DNA of 64,000 nt from an uncultured Desulfobacter sp. (GTDB lineage Bacteria > Desulfobacterota > Desulfobacteria > Desulfobacterales > Desulfobacteraceae). The stretch covers positions 1,186,501-1,250,500 of the forward strand of contig NZ_OY781882.1 in assembly GCF_963677125.1 (NCBI RefSeq). The letters run 5' to 3'. Shown here piece after piece: positions 7,946 to 17,445 of the stretch. Under the pieces are notes generated by a model. It saw only the letters and a program-made list of their open reading frames with translations. It made no database searches and was not told the origin of the DNA. Within the stretch, counting starts at the first letter, position 1; the number at the start of each line of letters is the position of its first letter. The position numbers were made by a program, and so were the translations under genes.

Positions 7946-10054
7946 TTAAATTGAGGTTTTTCCTGCCTGGGCCTGGATGGCTGTTATGGCTACGGTATTG
8001 ACAATATCCGGCACTGTACATCCCCGGCTTAAATCATTAATGGGCCGTTTGAGCCCCTGGAGCACCGGGCCGATGGCCACGGCCTTTTCCGAGGCCCGCT
8101 GGACTGCCTTATAAGTATTGTTTCCGGTGTTCAGGTCTGGAAAAATAAAAACTGTGGCCCGGCCGGCCACCTGGGAGTTCGGCAGCTTGGTCATGGCAAC
8201 GACCGGGTCAATGGCCGCATCGTATTGAATGGGCCCTTCTATGGGAAGATTCGGCGCATTTTTTCTGGCCATGACGGTGGCTTGGGCCACTTTTTCTACA
8301 TCTGCGCCTGTGCCTGAAGATCCAGTGGAATAAGATAGCATGGCCACCCGGGGTTCAATACCGAAAATTGAAGCGGTCTTGGCTGAGGTTACCGCAATCT
8401 CAGCCAATTGGAGCGCCGTGGGATTGGGATTAACGGCGCAGTCGCCAAACACCAGAACCCGGTCTTTCAGACACATGAGGAAAACCGACGACACAATGGA
8501 AGACCCAGGCAGGGTTTTAATGATCTGGAATGCCGGAAGAATGGTGTGTGCAGTGGTGTTCACCGAGCCGGATACCATGCCGTCGGCATATCCTTTATGC
8601 ACCATCATGGTACCAAAATAGGAGGGATCGGTCATGGTGTCCCTGGCCATATCCAGGGTCACGCCCTTATCTTTACGCAATTCAAAATAGGTCTGGGCAA
8701 AATCGTTCAGCCAGCCAGCGGCGTCGGGCTGGATAATTCGTGCCTGGGACAGATTTATCCCCAACTCCTTGACCCTGCGTTCAATCGCTTCACTCTTGCC
8801 TAATAAAGTGATATCACAAAACGACCGCCGCAAAATGATGTCAGCGGCTTTAAGAATCCTGTCACTGCTTCCTTCGGGCAACACAATATGCCGGCGGTCC
8901 TTTTTGGCTCTTTCAATCAGGCTGTATTCAAACATCTGGGGTGTAATGCGTACCGATTTTCTGGCAGCCAGCCGTTGCCTTAAAGAACCGGCATCCACAT
9001 TGGCCTCAAAAACCCCCAAAGCCAGGGCAATGCGTTGGGGGTCGTCAGGGCTGATCCTGCCGTAAATCTGATCAACAGCCTTGACCGCTGTATGGGTGTC
9101 CATCTGGGTCAGCAGAATTGGCACAGGCAGCTCTTTCCACCCTTGAATAAGCCGAATGATGGAGTCCGGAATGGGAATGCCGCCGGTGACCAGGATGCCT
9201 GCAATATCAGGATAGGACATGGAAAGTCGGGAGGCAATGCAGGTGATGACAATACTGGACCGGTCACCGGAAGTAATAATCAGGTCGTCTTTTTTAATGT
9301 AGGCCAGAAAATTAGGCGCCAGCATGGCCGCAATCACACATCCTGCAATCTGATTTTCAAGCCCCTGTCTTCCGTACAACACCTGGGCATCCACAGCCGG
9401 TATCAAATTCCTAAACGATGGGCGGCTCAAAGCCTGGGTTTCAGGGATGGTATATATCAGAACTTCAGGACGGTCAATTGCATTCTCTAAAAGGTTTTTC
9501 AGGTCATGCAACGAATCAGAGACCACCTGGTTAACCACCACAGCCAGCACATCCACCCCTTTGCGATATAAGCTTTCCAAAGCCAGTTGACACGAGGAAA
9601 TAACCTCCTCGGGTTCTTTTTCATATCCATAGGAGACCACCAGGGCCGGACATCCGATATCGGCTATAATTTCTGCATTGATATCAAATTCAAACGCCTC
9701 TGAACCGGCTGCGAAATCAGTACCCTCGCACAAAACAAAGCGGCTTTTTTCCTCAAGGGCCTTATACTTGTTCAAAATGGTTTTCATCATCTCTGCCTGG
9801 CGGCCCGATCGGACCATCTGCTTGGCCTCTTCCAGGGTATAGGCATAGGTTTCTTCATACTGCAATCCAATGTTAAAATGAGAAAGCACCAGATCAATAT
9901 CATGATCTGAGACCTCTTCTGGGCTCGGGTTAATGATGGGTCTAAAAAATCCCACAATCCGAATATCTTTGAGCAAAAGCTGCATAATGCCAAGAACGAT
10001 AAGAGATTTTCCGCTTCTGGTTTCAGTCGTTGTAATGTAAAGGCTGTTGGCCAT
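7946..10054 (-). CDS. pta: Phosphate acetyltransferase, long form
   Basis: Interconverts acetyl-CoA and acetyl phosphate in the cytoplasm. The 702-residue length is that of the long Pta. An N-terminal P-loop-like domain begins SLYITTTETRSGKS, followed by a DRTGG-type middle domain and the catalytic C-terminal domain from about 375, with RHIVLPEGSSDRILKAA and, late, SYSTGSSGTGADVEKV and EGPIQYDAA. It is monocistronic or followed by the ychJ-like gene. No acetate kinase gene is in the window. In a sulfate reducer it would serve acetate activation or substrate-level phosphorylation, depending on lifestyle. Confidence 0.95.
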   Translation of the reverse strand: MANSLYITTTETRSGKSLIVLGIMQLLLKDIRIVGFFRPIINPSPEEVSDHDIDLVLSHFNIGLQYEETYAYTLEEAKQMVRSGRQAEMMKTILNKYKALEEKSRFVLCEGTDFAAGSEAFEFDINAEIIADIGCPALVVSYGYEKEPEEVISSCQLALESLYRKGVDVLAVVVNQVVSDSLHDLKNLLENAIDRPEVLIYTIPETQALSRPSFRNLIPAVDAQVLYGRQGLENQIAGCVIAAMLAPNFLAYIKKDDLIITSGDRSSIVITCIASRLSMSYPDIAGILVTGGIPIPDSIIRLIQGWKELPVPILLTQMDTHTAVKAVDQIYGRISPDDPQRIALALGVFEANVDAGSLRQRLAARKSVRITPQMFEYSLIERAKKDRRHIVLPEGSSDRILKAADIILRRSFCDITLLGKSEAIERRVKELGINLSQARIIQPDAAGWLNDFAQTYFELRKDKGVTLDMARDTMTDPSYFGTMMVHKGYADGMVSGSVNTTAHTILPAFQIIKTLPGSSIVSSVFLMCLKDRVLVFGDCAVNPNPTALQLAEIAVTSAKTASIFGIEPRVAMLSYSTGSSGTGADVEKVAQATVMARKNAPNLPIEGPIQYDAAIDPVVAMTKLPNSQVAGRATVFIFPDLNTGNNTYKAVQRASEKAVAIGPVLQGLKRPINDLSRGCTVPDIVNTVAITAIQAQAGKTSI

Positions 10055-10364
10055 AATAGAACCCTTTATTCACATTATTTTAATTTACTCAATTTTATCA
10101 ATTTATCAAATCTTACCCATTTTTTAGGTGAGCAAGTTAAATGCCAGGAGACAGGGCTGTATTCATGATTTCGAAGATCATTGTAGATCGCCATGTTGGA
10201 TAAAAATGCCTGTTTCTAAAATATCTTGGCCGGAAATAAATTTGTCGGGGTGTAAAAGAAACGGACACAAATGATGACTTCCTTGTATTCGGCATTATTA
10301 TTATAAATAAGTTGAAATATTGAATTGCAATGGCCTCTATAACAGGCAAGAGAGGTGCGCATAT
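10055..10364. other. Intergenic region between divergent pta and selO
   Basis: 310 AT-rich bases containing the promoters of both genes. I see no RNA gene, no strong hairpin and no convincing small reading frame. No promoter hexamer pair stands out enough to assign. Confidence 0.5.
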
Positions 10365-11864
10365 ATGGAAAAGACAAATACTGTGTCAACCCTTAGAGCC
10401 GGGTTTCAAAATAGTTTTGCAGCGCTTCCAAAAAAATTTTATGAACCAAGTATGCCCGAACCCGTACACGGCGCTGTGTTGCAAAAATATAACCAAAAGC
10501 TGGACCGGGATATGGGGTTTGGTTTTACCAAAGAGACGCCGGAACTTGCAGATTGCCTGGCAGGTAATCTTGTTTTTGCAGATGCCACACCCATTGCCAT
10601 GGCCTATGCAGGGCATCAATTCGGTAATTTTGTTCCCCAGCTTGGCGATGGCCGTGCCATTCTGCTTGGAGAAAAAATTGCCCCGGACGGAAAACAATTG
10701 AATGTTCAACTTAAAGGTTCCGGAAAAACCCGGTTTTCACGGGGCGGAGACGGCAAGTCTCCATTGGGACCGGTTATCCGTGAGTACATTGTCAGTGAGG
10801 CGATGCACAGACTCAACGTACCCACCACCCGAGCCCTGGCTATTGTTTCTACCGAAGAGAAAATCCCGCGACCGGATGGCATTCACCCCGGGGGGATCAT
10901 GACCAGAGTTGCGTCGGGTTTAGTCCGGGTGGGCAGTTTTGAATATTTTGCCGCCCGGGGTGATGAAGCAGCAATACACATGCTTGCTGATTACGTGATC
11001 ACCCGGCATTATCCTGAAATTTTAGAAAAAAAGGACCGTTACAGACTCTTTTTTTCGTTAGTGGCCACACGGCAAGCACAGTTAGTGGCCAAATGGATGC
11101 AGCTTGGATTTATCCACGGTGTCATGAATACGGATAACACCTCAATTTCAGGGGAAACCATTGATTATGGCCCGTGTGCCTTTATTGACTATTATGACCC
11201 CAACATGGTCTTCAGTTCCATTGATACCATGGGAAGATACCGTTATGCCAATCAAAGCGCGATCATGAAATGGAACCTGCACTGTCTTGGCATTTGTTTA
11301 CAAACGCTTTTAGGAAAAACAGATGAAGAGGCAATGGATGTGATTGATACCACCCTGGCAGAATTTGAGCAGGAATTTATTAATACCCACAAAAGTGGCA
11401 TGCTGAAAAAAATCGGAATAGAAACCGCTTCTGATCAGGATGTTTACCTTCTTGGAGAACTGCTTGCCCTTATGCAGAACCAACAAGCCGATTTCACCCT
11501 CACGTTTCGATATCTTGCTGATCATGTAAAGCAAGGTTCAGACATGACACCGCAATTCCAAGACCTTTTTAACGCACCAGAGGAGGTCGCAGCCTGGCTA
11601 AAATCATGGCAGGCACGCATTGTTAAAGAAAATAGTCCTGAAGTCATCCAGACAAAAATGAACCGCGTTAATCCCCTTTTCATTCCAAGAAATCACTGGA
11701 TTCAAAGGGCGATTAAAGATGCGGAAGCCAACAATGACTTCAGTCTGGTAGACCTATTGACGACACTTTATGAAAATCCTTTTACCGAACAGCCGGAATT
11801 TATAAATTACGCCCAGGCACCGGCCAAAGAAGAACGGGTTACCCGGACCTTTTGCGGCACCTGA
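10365..11864 (+). CDS. selO: SelO/YdiU-family protein adenylyltransferase (pseudokinase fold)
   Basis: The start is placed at 10365 (MEKTNTVST), with GAGAGG upstream, instead of the longer frame from 10320. The 499-residue protein shows the SelO signatures YAGHQFGNFVPQLGDGRA, LKGSGKTRFSRGGDGKSPLG, FIHGVMNTDN and DYGPCAFID, plus the C-terminal PLFIPRNHWIQRA. SelO transfers AMP from ATP to Ser/Thr/Tyr of target proteins and is linked to oxidative-stress responses. The third residue from the C-terminus is cysteine (FCGT), the position of selenocysteine in many eukaryotic SelO proteins and of the redox Cys in E. coli YdiU. The second E. coli disulfide Cys appears not to be conserved. Stand-alone gene. 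Confidence 0.93.
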   Translation: MEKTNTVSTLRAGFQNSFAALPKKFYEPSMPEPVHGAVLQKYNQKLDRDMGFGFTKETPELADCLAGNLVFADATPIAMAYAGHQFGNFVPQLGDGRAILLGEKIAPDGKQLNVQLKGSGKTRFSRGGDGKSPLGPVIREYIVSEAMHRLNVPTTRALAIVSTEEKIPRPDGIHPGGIMTRVASGLVRVGSFEYFAARGDEAAIHMLADYVITRHYPEILEKKDRYRLFFSLVATRQAQLVAKWMQLGFIHGVMNTDNTSISGETIDYGPCAFIDYYDPNMVFSSIDTMGRYRYANQSAIMKWNLHCLGICLQTLLGKTDEEAMDVIDTTLAEFEQEFINTHKSGMLKKIGIETASDQDVYLLGELLALMQNQQADFTLTFRYLADHVKQGSDMTPQFQDLFNAPEEVAAWLKSWQARIVKENSPEVIQTKMNRVNPLFIPRNHWIQRAIKDAEANNDFSLVDLLTTLYENPFTEQPEFINYAQAPAKEERVTRTFCGT

Positions 11865-11994
11865 CCTGACATTTAATAATTGTTGATATTTCATCTATTT
11901 ACTTGACAAAGGAGGGGGTTATATTCCATTCTATAAATAGTTCCGAGCTTTTTTATAAGAAAGGCCGTGTAATCTGCACGGATCTTTCAACGTT

Positions 11995-12043
11995 CGTAGT
12001 GGAGTTGAGCCTCGGTGTTGATAAACCAAGTCAACCCATGGCT
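11995..12043 (+). repeat. Hairpin element copy 4, 35 nt upstream of receiver-GGDEF gene
   Basis: GTGGAGTTGA (start 11999) and TCAACCCATGGC (12031-12042) pair around an inner GGT (12014-12016)/ACC (12025-12027) hairpin with loop GTTGATAA. Base changes relative to copy 1 keep the outer and inner pairs possible. Confidence 0.6.
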
Positions 12044-12077
12044 TTTATTTCTAATTTAACCCGAAAGGTAAATTCCT

Positions 12078-13046
12078 GTGAATAACGATAAAAAATTTAC
12101 GGTAATGGTGGTCGATGACATCCAGGAAAATATCGATATTCTCGCTACGGTATTAGGAATTCAGTACAACGTAAGTATAGCCATGGACGGAAAATCGGCT
12201 TTGGAGAGCGTTGCCAAGGAACCGCCTGATTTGATCCTTCTGGACATCATGATGCCGGAAATGGATGGTTTTGAAGTCTGCCGACATCTTAAAGAGCAAC
12301 CCGAAACTAAGGATATTCCCATCATCTTCTTGACAGCAAAGACTGATGGAAAAAGTATTGTGGAGGGATTCCAAGCCGGCGCGGTGGATTACATCGGCAA
12401 ACCGTTTAATGTGACCGAATTGTTGGTGCGCGTAAAGACACAGCTTGAGCTGAGCCATTCGCGAAGAGAAATGAAAAGAATCAATTCAAGACTGGAACAT
12501 CTAACGATTCATGATGATTTGACCGGGCTTTACAATACACGCTATCTTTACGATGCCTTGTACCAGCTGGTTGAAAGCAGTAAAGCTGAAAACAGATCCT
12601 TTGCCCTGCTGTTTATGGATATTGATAATTTCAAATATGTTGTGGATACTTGCGGGCATCTGAACGGTAGCCGGGCGCTGCGAGAAATAGCCGAAACAAT
12701 CATGGAATCAATTTCAAAGCCATGCTATGGGGTTGCGTATGGTGGGGATGAATTTGTCATCGTATTACCTGGGTTTGACAAGGACCAGGCAATTAAAACA
12801 ACAGAAAACATTCGTACCCGGATGAAACAGACAACCTACCTGAAAAACGAAGGGTGTAACGTGCAACTGAGCGCAAGCTTCGGCATCGCAGCCTTCCCTG
12901 ATGATGCAACAGAGGCAAGAGCATTGCTCAAGTTGGCCGACCAACTGATGTTCAGGATAAAGGAAACCAGCAAAGATGCCATTGGCTGCCTTTCCAAAAC
13001 ATCCGATTCAGACCGGGCCCAGCCCCCGAGCACCCTGATAAATTAA
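12078..13046 (+). CDS. Response regulator with receiver and GGDEF domains
   Basis: A 322-residue diguanylate cyclase-type regulator starting at GTG. Receiver: D13/D14, acceptor D56 in LLDIMMPEMDG, K108 in GKPF. GGDEF domain from about 143: IHDDLTGLYNTRYL, FMDIDNFKYVVD and YGGDEF with GGDEF at 222-226. No RxxD I-site precedes it. The metal-site segment and the active loop are intact, so cyclase activity is expected. The gene lies downstream of selO with its own leader containing a hairpin element, and faces kbl tail-to-tail with only 22 bases between stops. No kinase gene is next to it. Confidence 0.92.
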   Translation: MNNDKKFTVMVVDDIQENIDILATVLGIQYNVSIAMDGKSALESVAKEPPDLILLDIMMPEMDGFEVCRHLKEQPETKDIPIIFLTAKTDGKSIVEGFQAGAVDYIGKPFNVTELLVRVKTQLELSHSRREMKRINSRLEHLTIHDDLTGLYNTRYLYDALYQLVESSKAENRSFALLFMDIDNFKYVVDTCGHLNGSRALREIAETIMESISKPCYGVAYGGDEFVIVLPGFDKDQAIKTTENIRTRMKQTTYLKNEGCNVQLSASFGIAAFPDDATEARALLKLADQLMFRIKETSKDAIGCLSKTSDSDRAQPPSTLIN

Positions 13047-13068
13047 AGCATATCCCCCCGGTCAGGTG

Positions 13069-14295
13069 TTAGTGGTTAAAAGACTTGATCACTCCCAGGA
13101 CATAGTCAATATCAGCATGGGTGTGACAGGCGTTAATTTGAAACCGTATGGTTTCATCTCCCCTGGGAACAACCGGAAAGGTTAAACCCACCACCAGCAC
13201 GCCGTTTTCGTAGAGAAAATTCACCAGCCTATGGGTTTTGTCGGTATCTCTGACCATAAGCGGCACCACGGGGTGGGGTCCTTCAATTGATTCAAGGCCC
13301 ATACGCTTAAGGCCATTGCGAAACGCGGTGGTTACTGAGCCTAAGTGATCCAGAAGATCCAGGCCCTGGTCACTGTCACAGATATCAATGGCGGCCAGGG
13401 CAGCCGCACAGTCTGCAACACTTAAGGGATTTGTATAGATATAAGTATCTGCCTTTTGACGAACCGCTTCGATCAAGGTTTCACTTGCTGCGATAAACCC
13501 TCCGTTAACCCCGAAGGCTTTGCCGAAGGTGCCGACAATGACGTCGGGTCTGCCCCCTGTATATTCGCTGGTTCCCCGGCCTGTTGCGCCATAGGCGCCG
13601 ATGCCATGAGAATCATCCACAACAGTTATAACGCCATCCTTGAACTTGTCTTCATAGGCTTTACAGACGCTGAGAATTTCGTCAATGGGCGCAAAATCGC
13701 CACGCATGGAAAAAATCCCGTCAAAAATGACCACGACACGTTCAATGTCCGGGCCCACCGCATCAAGGCAGCGTTTGAGGTCATCCATATCATTGTGTTT
13801 AAAAATTCCCTTGTTTCCTGATGGAATATTTGAAATACGCATGGCCCTGATAATTGAGTTGTGGTTGAGCTGATCTCCTATCCAATGTGTTTTAGCACTG
13901 GAAATGGACAAAGCCAAACCACAATTGGCCGTATAGGCTGAGTTAAAAATTTTTGCACAGGGCTTGCCGACAAATTCGGCAATTCGTTTTTCCAAAGCCG
14001 CGTGGTAACAAAATGTACCGTCTATAAACCTTACCGCACCAGGGCCTACGCCAAATTGTTGAGTGGCTTTGTCCGCAGCCTTAATCAGATCCGGATGGGC
14101 GGACAAGGATAGATACGAGTTTGAATTGAGCCGGATATATTCTTTACTTGAACCTTCAAGCCGGTATCTTGGACCGAAATCCTTTTTGGGGGGAATATAT
14201 TCAGTAATCACTCTTTCGGGGGCTTTTGCCCTACCTTCAGCAGCCAGCGATGCAAGCTCAGCTTGAAGGCTTTTGTCTAATTTATCTGTTGTCAT
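13069..14295 (-). CDS. kbl: Glycine C-acetyltransferase (2-amino-3-ketobutyrate CoA ligase) or related alpha-oxoamine synthase
   Basis: PLP enzyme of 408 residues. The PLP-binding lysine is K259 in GTFGKAFG, and the DDSHGIGAYG motif is at 227-236. The family (Kbl, BioF, HemA, Spt) condenses or cleaves amino acids with acyl-CoA. The neighbouring tdh-like gene, 88 bases upstream on the same strand, points to Kbl: threonine is oxidised to 2-amino-3-ketobutyrate and split to glycine and acetyl-CoA. BioF would be the main alternative; no biotin genes are nearby. An N-terminal extension of about 30 residues and sequence differences from E. coli Kbl leave some doubt about the exact acyl substrate. 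Confidence 0.8.
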   Translation of the reverse strand: MTTDKLDKSLQAELASLAAEGRAKAPERVITEYIPPKKDFGPRYRLEGSSKEYIRLNSNSYLSLSAHPDLIKAADKATQQFGVGPGAVRFIDGTFCYHAALEKRIAEFVGKPCAKIFNSAYTANCGLALSISSAKTHWIGDQLNHNSIIRAMRISNIPSGNKGIFKHNDMDDLKRCLDAVGPDIERVVVIFDGIFSMRGDFAPIDEILSVCKAYEDKFKDGVITVVDDSHGIGAYGATGRGTSEYTGGRPDVIVGTFGKAFGVNGGFIAASETLIEAVRQKADTYIYTNPLSVADCAAALAAIDICDSDQGLDLLDHLGSVTTAFRNGLKRMGLESIEGPHPVVPLMVRDTDKTHRLVNFLYENGVLVVGLTFPVVPRGDETIRFQINACHTHADIDYVLGVIKSFNH

Positions 14296-14383
14296 ATTAA
14301 GACCTTATCTTTTCATTTAATTGTATAAACGCTTTTTCTTTCCCAACTGCGAATAACTAACAGACCTTTTGAAAGGCGGCGTT

Positions 14384-15433
14384 TTAATCCCAATCCAGAA
14401 TCACTTTTCCTGAATGTCCCGACCGCATAACATCAAATCCTTGTTGGAATTGCGTGTAATGAAACCTGTGGGTAATCAGTGGGGAAATATCCAGGCCGCT
14501 TTGAACCATAGCTGTCATTTTATACCAGGTTTCAAACATCTGTCGCCCATATATCCCTTTGATGGTGAGCATGTTAAAGACGACTTTATTCCAGTCCATG
14601 GGGATTTGGTCGGGCAGAATGCCAAGAAGCGCGATTTTTCCGCCATGAAACATGTTATCCAGTATAGAATCAAGCGCGGCAGGGCTTCCTGACATTTCCA
14701 TGGCCACGTCAAACCCCTCTTTCATGCCAAGTTCCTTTTGAACCTGGGTCAGACTTTCTTTTTCCGCATTTACTACCCGGGTAGCCCCGGCTTTTTCGGC
14801 AAGAGTCAAACGAAAAGGGTTTATATCCGTGACCACGATATTTCTGGCGCCTGCGTGTTTTGCAATTGCCGCTGCCATGCACCCTATAGGGCCTGCCCCT
14901 GTAATCAGTACATCTTCGCCAAGCACGTCAAAGGTTAACGCCGTATGAACAGCATTGCCCAAAGGGTCAAAACAGGCCAAAACATCCAATGCAATTTTTT
15001 TATCACAAAACCAAACATTGGTAACCGGGATGGATAGATACTGGGCAAAGGCACCAGGCCGATTGACCCCCACGCCTTTTGTATCCCGGCATAGGTGACG
15101 CCGCCCGGCAAGACAGTTCCTGCAATGGCCGCAGATAATATGTCCTTCCCCGGAAACCAGATCCCCGGGCTTGCAATCTTTCACATGGGAACCCACAGCA
15201 ACCACTTCGCCTACGAATTCGTGTCCAATGTGCATGGGCACAGGAACGTTTTTTTGGGACCATTGATCCCAATTGTAAATATGTACATCCGTGCCGCAAA
15301 TCGCCGTTTTTAAAATTTTAATCAGCACTTCGTTATAGTTTATACTTGGAACCGGCATTTCTTGCAACCAGAGTCCTTTTTCAGGCCGGGCCTTTACCAG
15401 TGCTTTCATGGTACTGGGAATAGATGGATTCAT
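14384..15433 (-). CDS. tdh: L-threonine 3-dehydrogenase, zinc-dependent
   Basis: A 349-residue medium-chain dehydrogenase. Catalytic zinc ligands are C46 in AICGTDVHIYNWD and H71/E72 in HIGHEFVGEV; structural zinc cysteines are C101, C104, C107 and C115. A Rossmann fold follows (GAGPIGCMAA). The phrase CGTDVHIYNWD is characteristic of threonine dehydrogenase rather than sorbitol or alcohol dehydrogenases. NAD is the expected cofactor (VVTDINPFRLTLA). It is the first gene of a tdh-kbl operon; related polyol dehydrogenases remain a minor alternative. Confidence 0.9.
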   Translation of the reverse strand: MNPSIPSTMKALVKARPEKGLWLQEMPVPSINYNEVLIKILKTAICGTDVHIYNWDQWSQKNVPVPMHIGHEFVGEVVAVGSHVKDCKPGDLVSGEGHIICGHCRNCLAGRRHLCRDTKGVGVNRPGAFAQYLSIPVTNVWFCDKKIALDVLACFDPLGNAVHTALTFDVLGEDVLITGAGPIGCMAAAIAKHAGARNIVVTDINPFRLTLAEKAGATRVVNAEKESLTQVQKELGMKEGFDVAMEMSGSPAALDSILDNMFHGGKIALLGILPDQIPMDWNKVVFNMLTIKGIYGRQMFETWYKMTAMVQSGLDISPLITHRFHYTQFQQGFDVMRSGHSGKVILDWD

Positions 15434-15536
15434 GATAAAAAAAATCCTTTTCGTAAAGGTTTTCCTACATCCTGCCGTTCTTTGGATTAAATGTCAATGG
15501 CAGTGTCTTTGTCTCTTAAATAAGCACAAATACGCT

Positions 15537-15875
15537 TTAACCAAGTCCGAGAGTTGGGCCCACGGAAAACGGGGTGCACTGTAGTCCGATACTGCCGTTT
15601 TTTACCCAGAGCCGGACCATGGAAATCGAATCTCCTGCTGGACTATTAATGCGGGGTTGTTCCTCTATTGATAGAATATCTTTTAGCTTAAAATCATAGT
15701 AAAAGGTATGCTCCCCAAATGGGTCTGCCACCAAAATAACGCGTTCTTTTCCATATGGATGCTTTTTAGGTGATCCATAGAATGAGCAGCAGTTTTTTTT
15801 ATCAAAGTCCATGTTTCTGACATATTTCTTCAGTTCAAAGGCATCCTTAAGTTCAAGAAATTTTTTAATCTCCAT
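15537..15875 (-). CDS. Conserved-looking small protein of unknown function, 112 residues
   Basis: I do not recognise a characterised family. The protein is soluble, with an N-terminal helix (IKKFLELKDAFELKKYV), a GSPKKHPYGKERVILVADPF segment and aromatic beta strands (HTFYYDFKLKDILSIEE, MVRLWVKNGSIGLQC). The composition and codon use look coding, and a ribosome-binding site (AGGAG) precedes the ATG. Proteins resembling this are, from memory, sometimes labelled inorganic pyrophosphatase in delta-proteobacterial genomes, but none of the classic PPase acidic motifs are visible, so that name should not be used. It lies 100 bases upstream of tdh on the same strand. Confidence 0.65.
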   Translation of the reverse strand: MEIKKFLELKDAFELKKYVRNMDFDKKNCCSFYGSPKKHPYGKERVILVADPFGEHTFYYDFKLKDILSIEEQPRINSPAGDSISMVRLWVKNGSIGLQCTPFSVGPTLGLG

Positions 15876-16282
15876 ACAAACGCTCCTTGATTAAATATCA
15901 GTTAACTGGATTTTCCCTTCCCCTACTTGAAATCATATAAATCTGCACCTGCAAGTGTCAAGATAAAAACACACACATAAAGGCTAAAAATCGTAACAAA
16001 CGAACTATTAAATTCCAATCCGAATATCGTCAATAAGAAAGCGCCATCTTCTTTAGTTGATAAGATTTCGCTGCAGTCAAATGCAGTTGTAATCTTTGCC
16101 AACTTGAAAATGACGCTTCCTATCTTTCTTTATAGAAAGATGGTTCCCAGCTTCCTTCCCGAACTTGCCAAAATAATTTGCAATCTTTGCCTATGACACT
16201 TTTTTAAGATTGCAACATCTCTTTATGGGCAAAAGCCTGGAACCCTTCAGGTTTTGTCGTATCCAATTAAATAATCAACGCA
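15876..16282. other. Intergenic region with several inverted repeats
   Basis: 407 bases without a credible gene. ATCTTTCT/AGAAAGAT forms a perfect hairpin at 16122-16141, and TTGCAATCTT (16178-16187) is complementary to AAGATTGCAA (16206-16215). AATCTTTGCC occurs twice (about 16091 and 16182). A short hairpin near 16239-16251 followed on the minus strand by T-rich sequence may terminate the porin transcript. Confidence 0.5.
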
Positions 16283-17311
16283 TTAGAAGTTGATCTGCCA
16301 TTTCATACCGTAGTAAAAAACTTCAGTTTCGCCGTTTTCTTTGCCGTCAAAGTAACCGACTTCAGGAACAACGAACACGCCCGGGGCCAGATTGATGGTG
16401 GTATTAATGTAGTATGCAGCCGCTTCATTATCATCGTTGTCATCAAGTTCTGTCTGTGTAAATCCGTAACCTGCTTCAACAGTAAACATGTCGTTGATTT
16501 TATACCCGGCAACCAGCATGAAACCAATACATTCGTTATCGAGCAATTTTCCGGTGGCATCGAATGCTGCAAAACCGCCATCCGCGGCTTGGGTGCCGTC
16601 AACATTAATCCAGATTAAGTTACCGGCATTCTGGCCATAGTAAACATCGCCCTTCATGAAGAAACCAGCCATGTCAAACCGAGCACCGAAAGCCAAAACA
16701 TAGGAATCAACATCCTCCTCATCTCCGACAACAGTGTCAGTGGCCTCAAAGGTGCTGTATCCGGCACCGAAGTCCAGTTTCACCACGTCAAGGTCAAGAG
16801 AGTACGCGATCTCAATTGCAGGAATAATGGTTTGGCTTTCTGCGCCAAAGCCATCGACATCTTTCTGCGGATCAATAAAAGCAATCTTAAAGTCACCAAA
16901 AGTCAGACGGAGTTGAGGGTGACGGTGGGAATAAACAGCACCATGTCTCAGCAGATCATTGTCATCGCCATAGACCTGGTTGGACCAGAGCCAGCTTAGA
17001 GGTGCATAATCCTGCCCGACAAGTAATTTACCCGCACCAAAATCCCATTCACCATAAAGCAAACGGACATTAACACCTGTACCATATTCAAAACGTCCAA
17101 TTAGTTCATCGGATACTTTAACTTTTGCACCGATACGGGAATTAGTCTGAAGGCCTTCAGAATATTGTGTATCGCCGTCAGCGCCCGAAATGGTGTCAGT
17201 ATCAGACCAGAAGGTGCTGACACGGGCACTTCCATAAAAATTCCACTGTGATGCATAGGCTGAACCTGCCATTAAAACAATAGCCGCCAAAACTACAATA
17301 ACCTTTTTCAT
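16283..17311 (-). CDS. Outer-membrane porin-like beta-barrel protein
   Basis: The start is set at 17311 (MKKVIVVLAAIVLMAGSAYA), because GGGAG lies just upstream and this begins a clean Sec signal peptide with cleavage after AYA; the longer frame adds a non-signal leader. The 342-residue precursor continues QWNFYGSARVSTFW, alternates hydrophobic and polar residues throughout, is rich in Gly/Asp/Tyr and ends KWQINF with a terminal Phe, the signal for insertion by the Bam complex. These traits fit a general diffusion or selective porin. No exact family is claimed. It is monocistronic, with a short gap to the katG gene behind which it lies. Confidence 0.8.
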   Translation of the reverse strand: MKKVIVVLAAIVLMAGSAYASQWNFYGSARVSTFWSDTDTISGADGDTQYSEGLQTNSRIGAKVKVSDELIGRFEYGTGVNVRLLYGEWDFGAGKLLVGQDYAPLSWLWSNQVYGDDNDLLRHGAVYSHRHPQLRLTFGDFKIAFIDPQKDVDGFGAESQTIIPAIEIAYSLDLDVVKLDFGAGYSTFEATDTVVGDEEDVDSYVLAFGARFDMAGFFMKGDVYYGQNAGNLIWINVDGTQAADGGFAAFDATGKLLDNECIGFMLVAGYKINDMFTVEAGYGFTQTELDDNDDNEAAAYYINTTINLAPGVFVVPEVGYFDGKENGETEVFYYGMKWQINF

Positions 17312-17445
17312 CTTTTTCTCCCTTTTAAGTAGTATATTACAAATATACAACAAAACCTGATTGGCCAAAGTCGTACGATGATTGTTAGATTTTTGTCAAC
17401 CCTTTTTGTTTCTGCATATAGAACTTATACAAAAAAATACAAAAT

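Noticed and set aside
10320..10364. N-terminal extension of SelO
   Set aside because: The ATG at 10365 has a ribosome-binding site and fits the family; the extension does not resemble SelO.
11903..12085. 60-codon frame before the receiver-GGDEF gene
   Set aside because: It runs through the hairpin element and has no family-like sequence; a GGAGGGGG near 11908 is not placed before a plausible start.
15537..15875. Naming the 112-residue protein inorganic pyrophosphatase
   Set aside because: No PPase motifs are visible and the length is too short.
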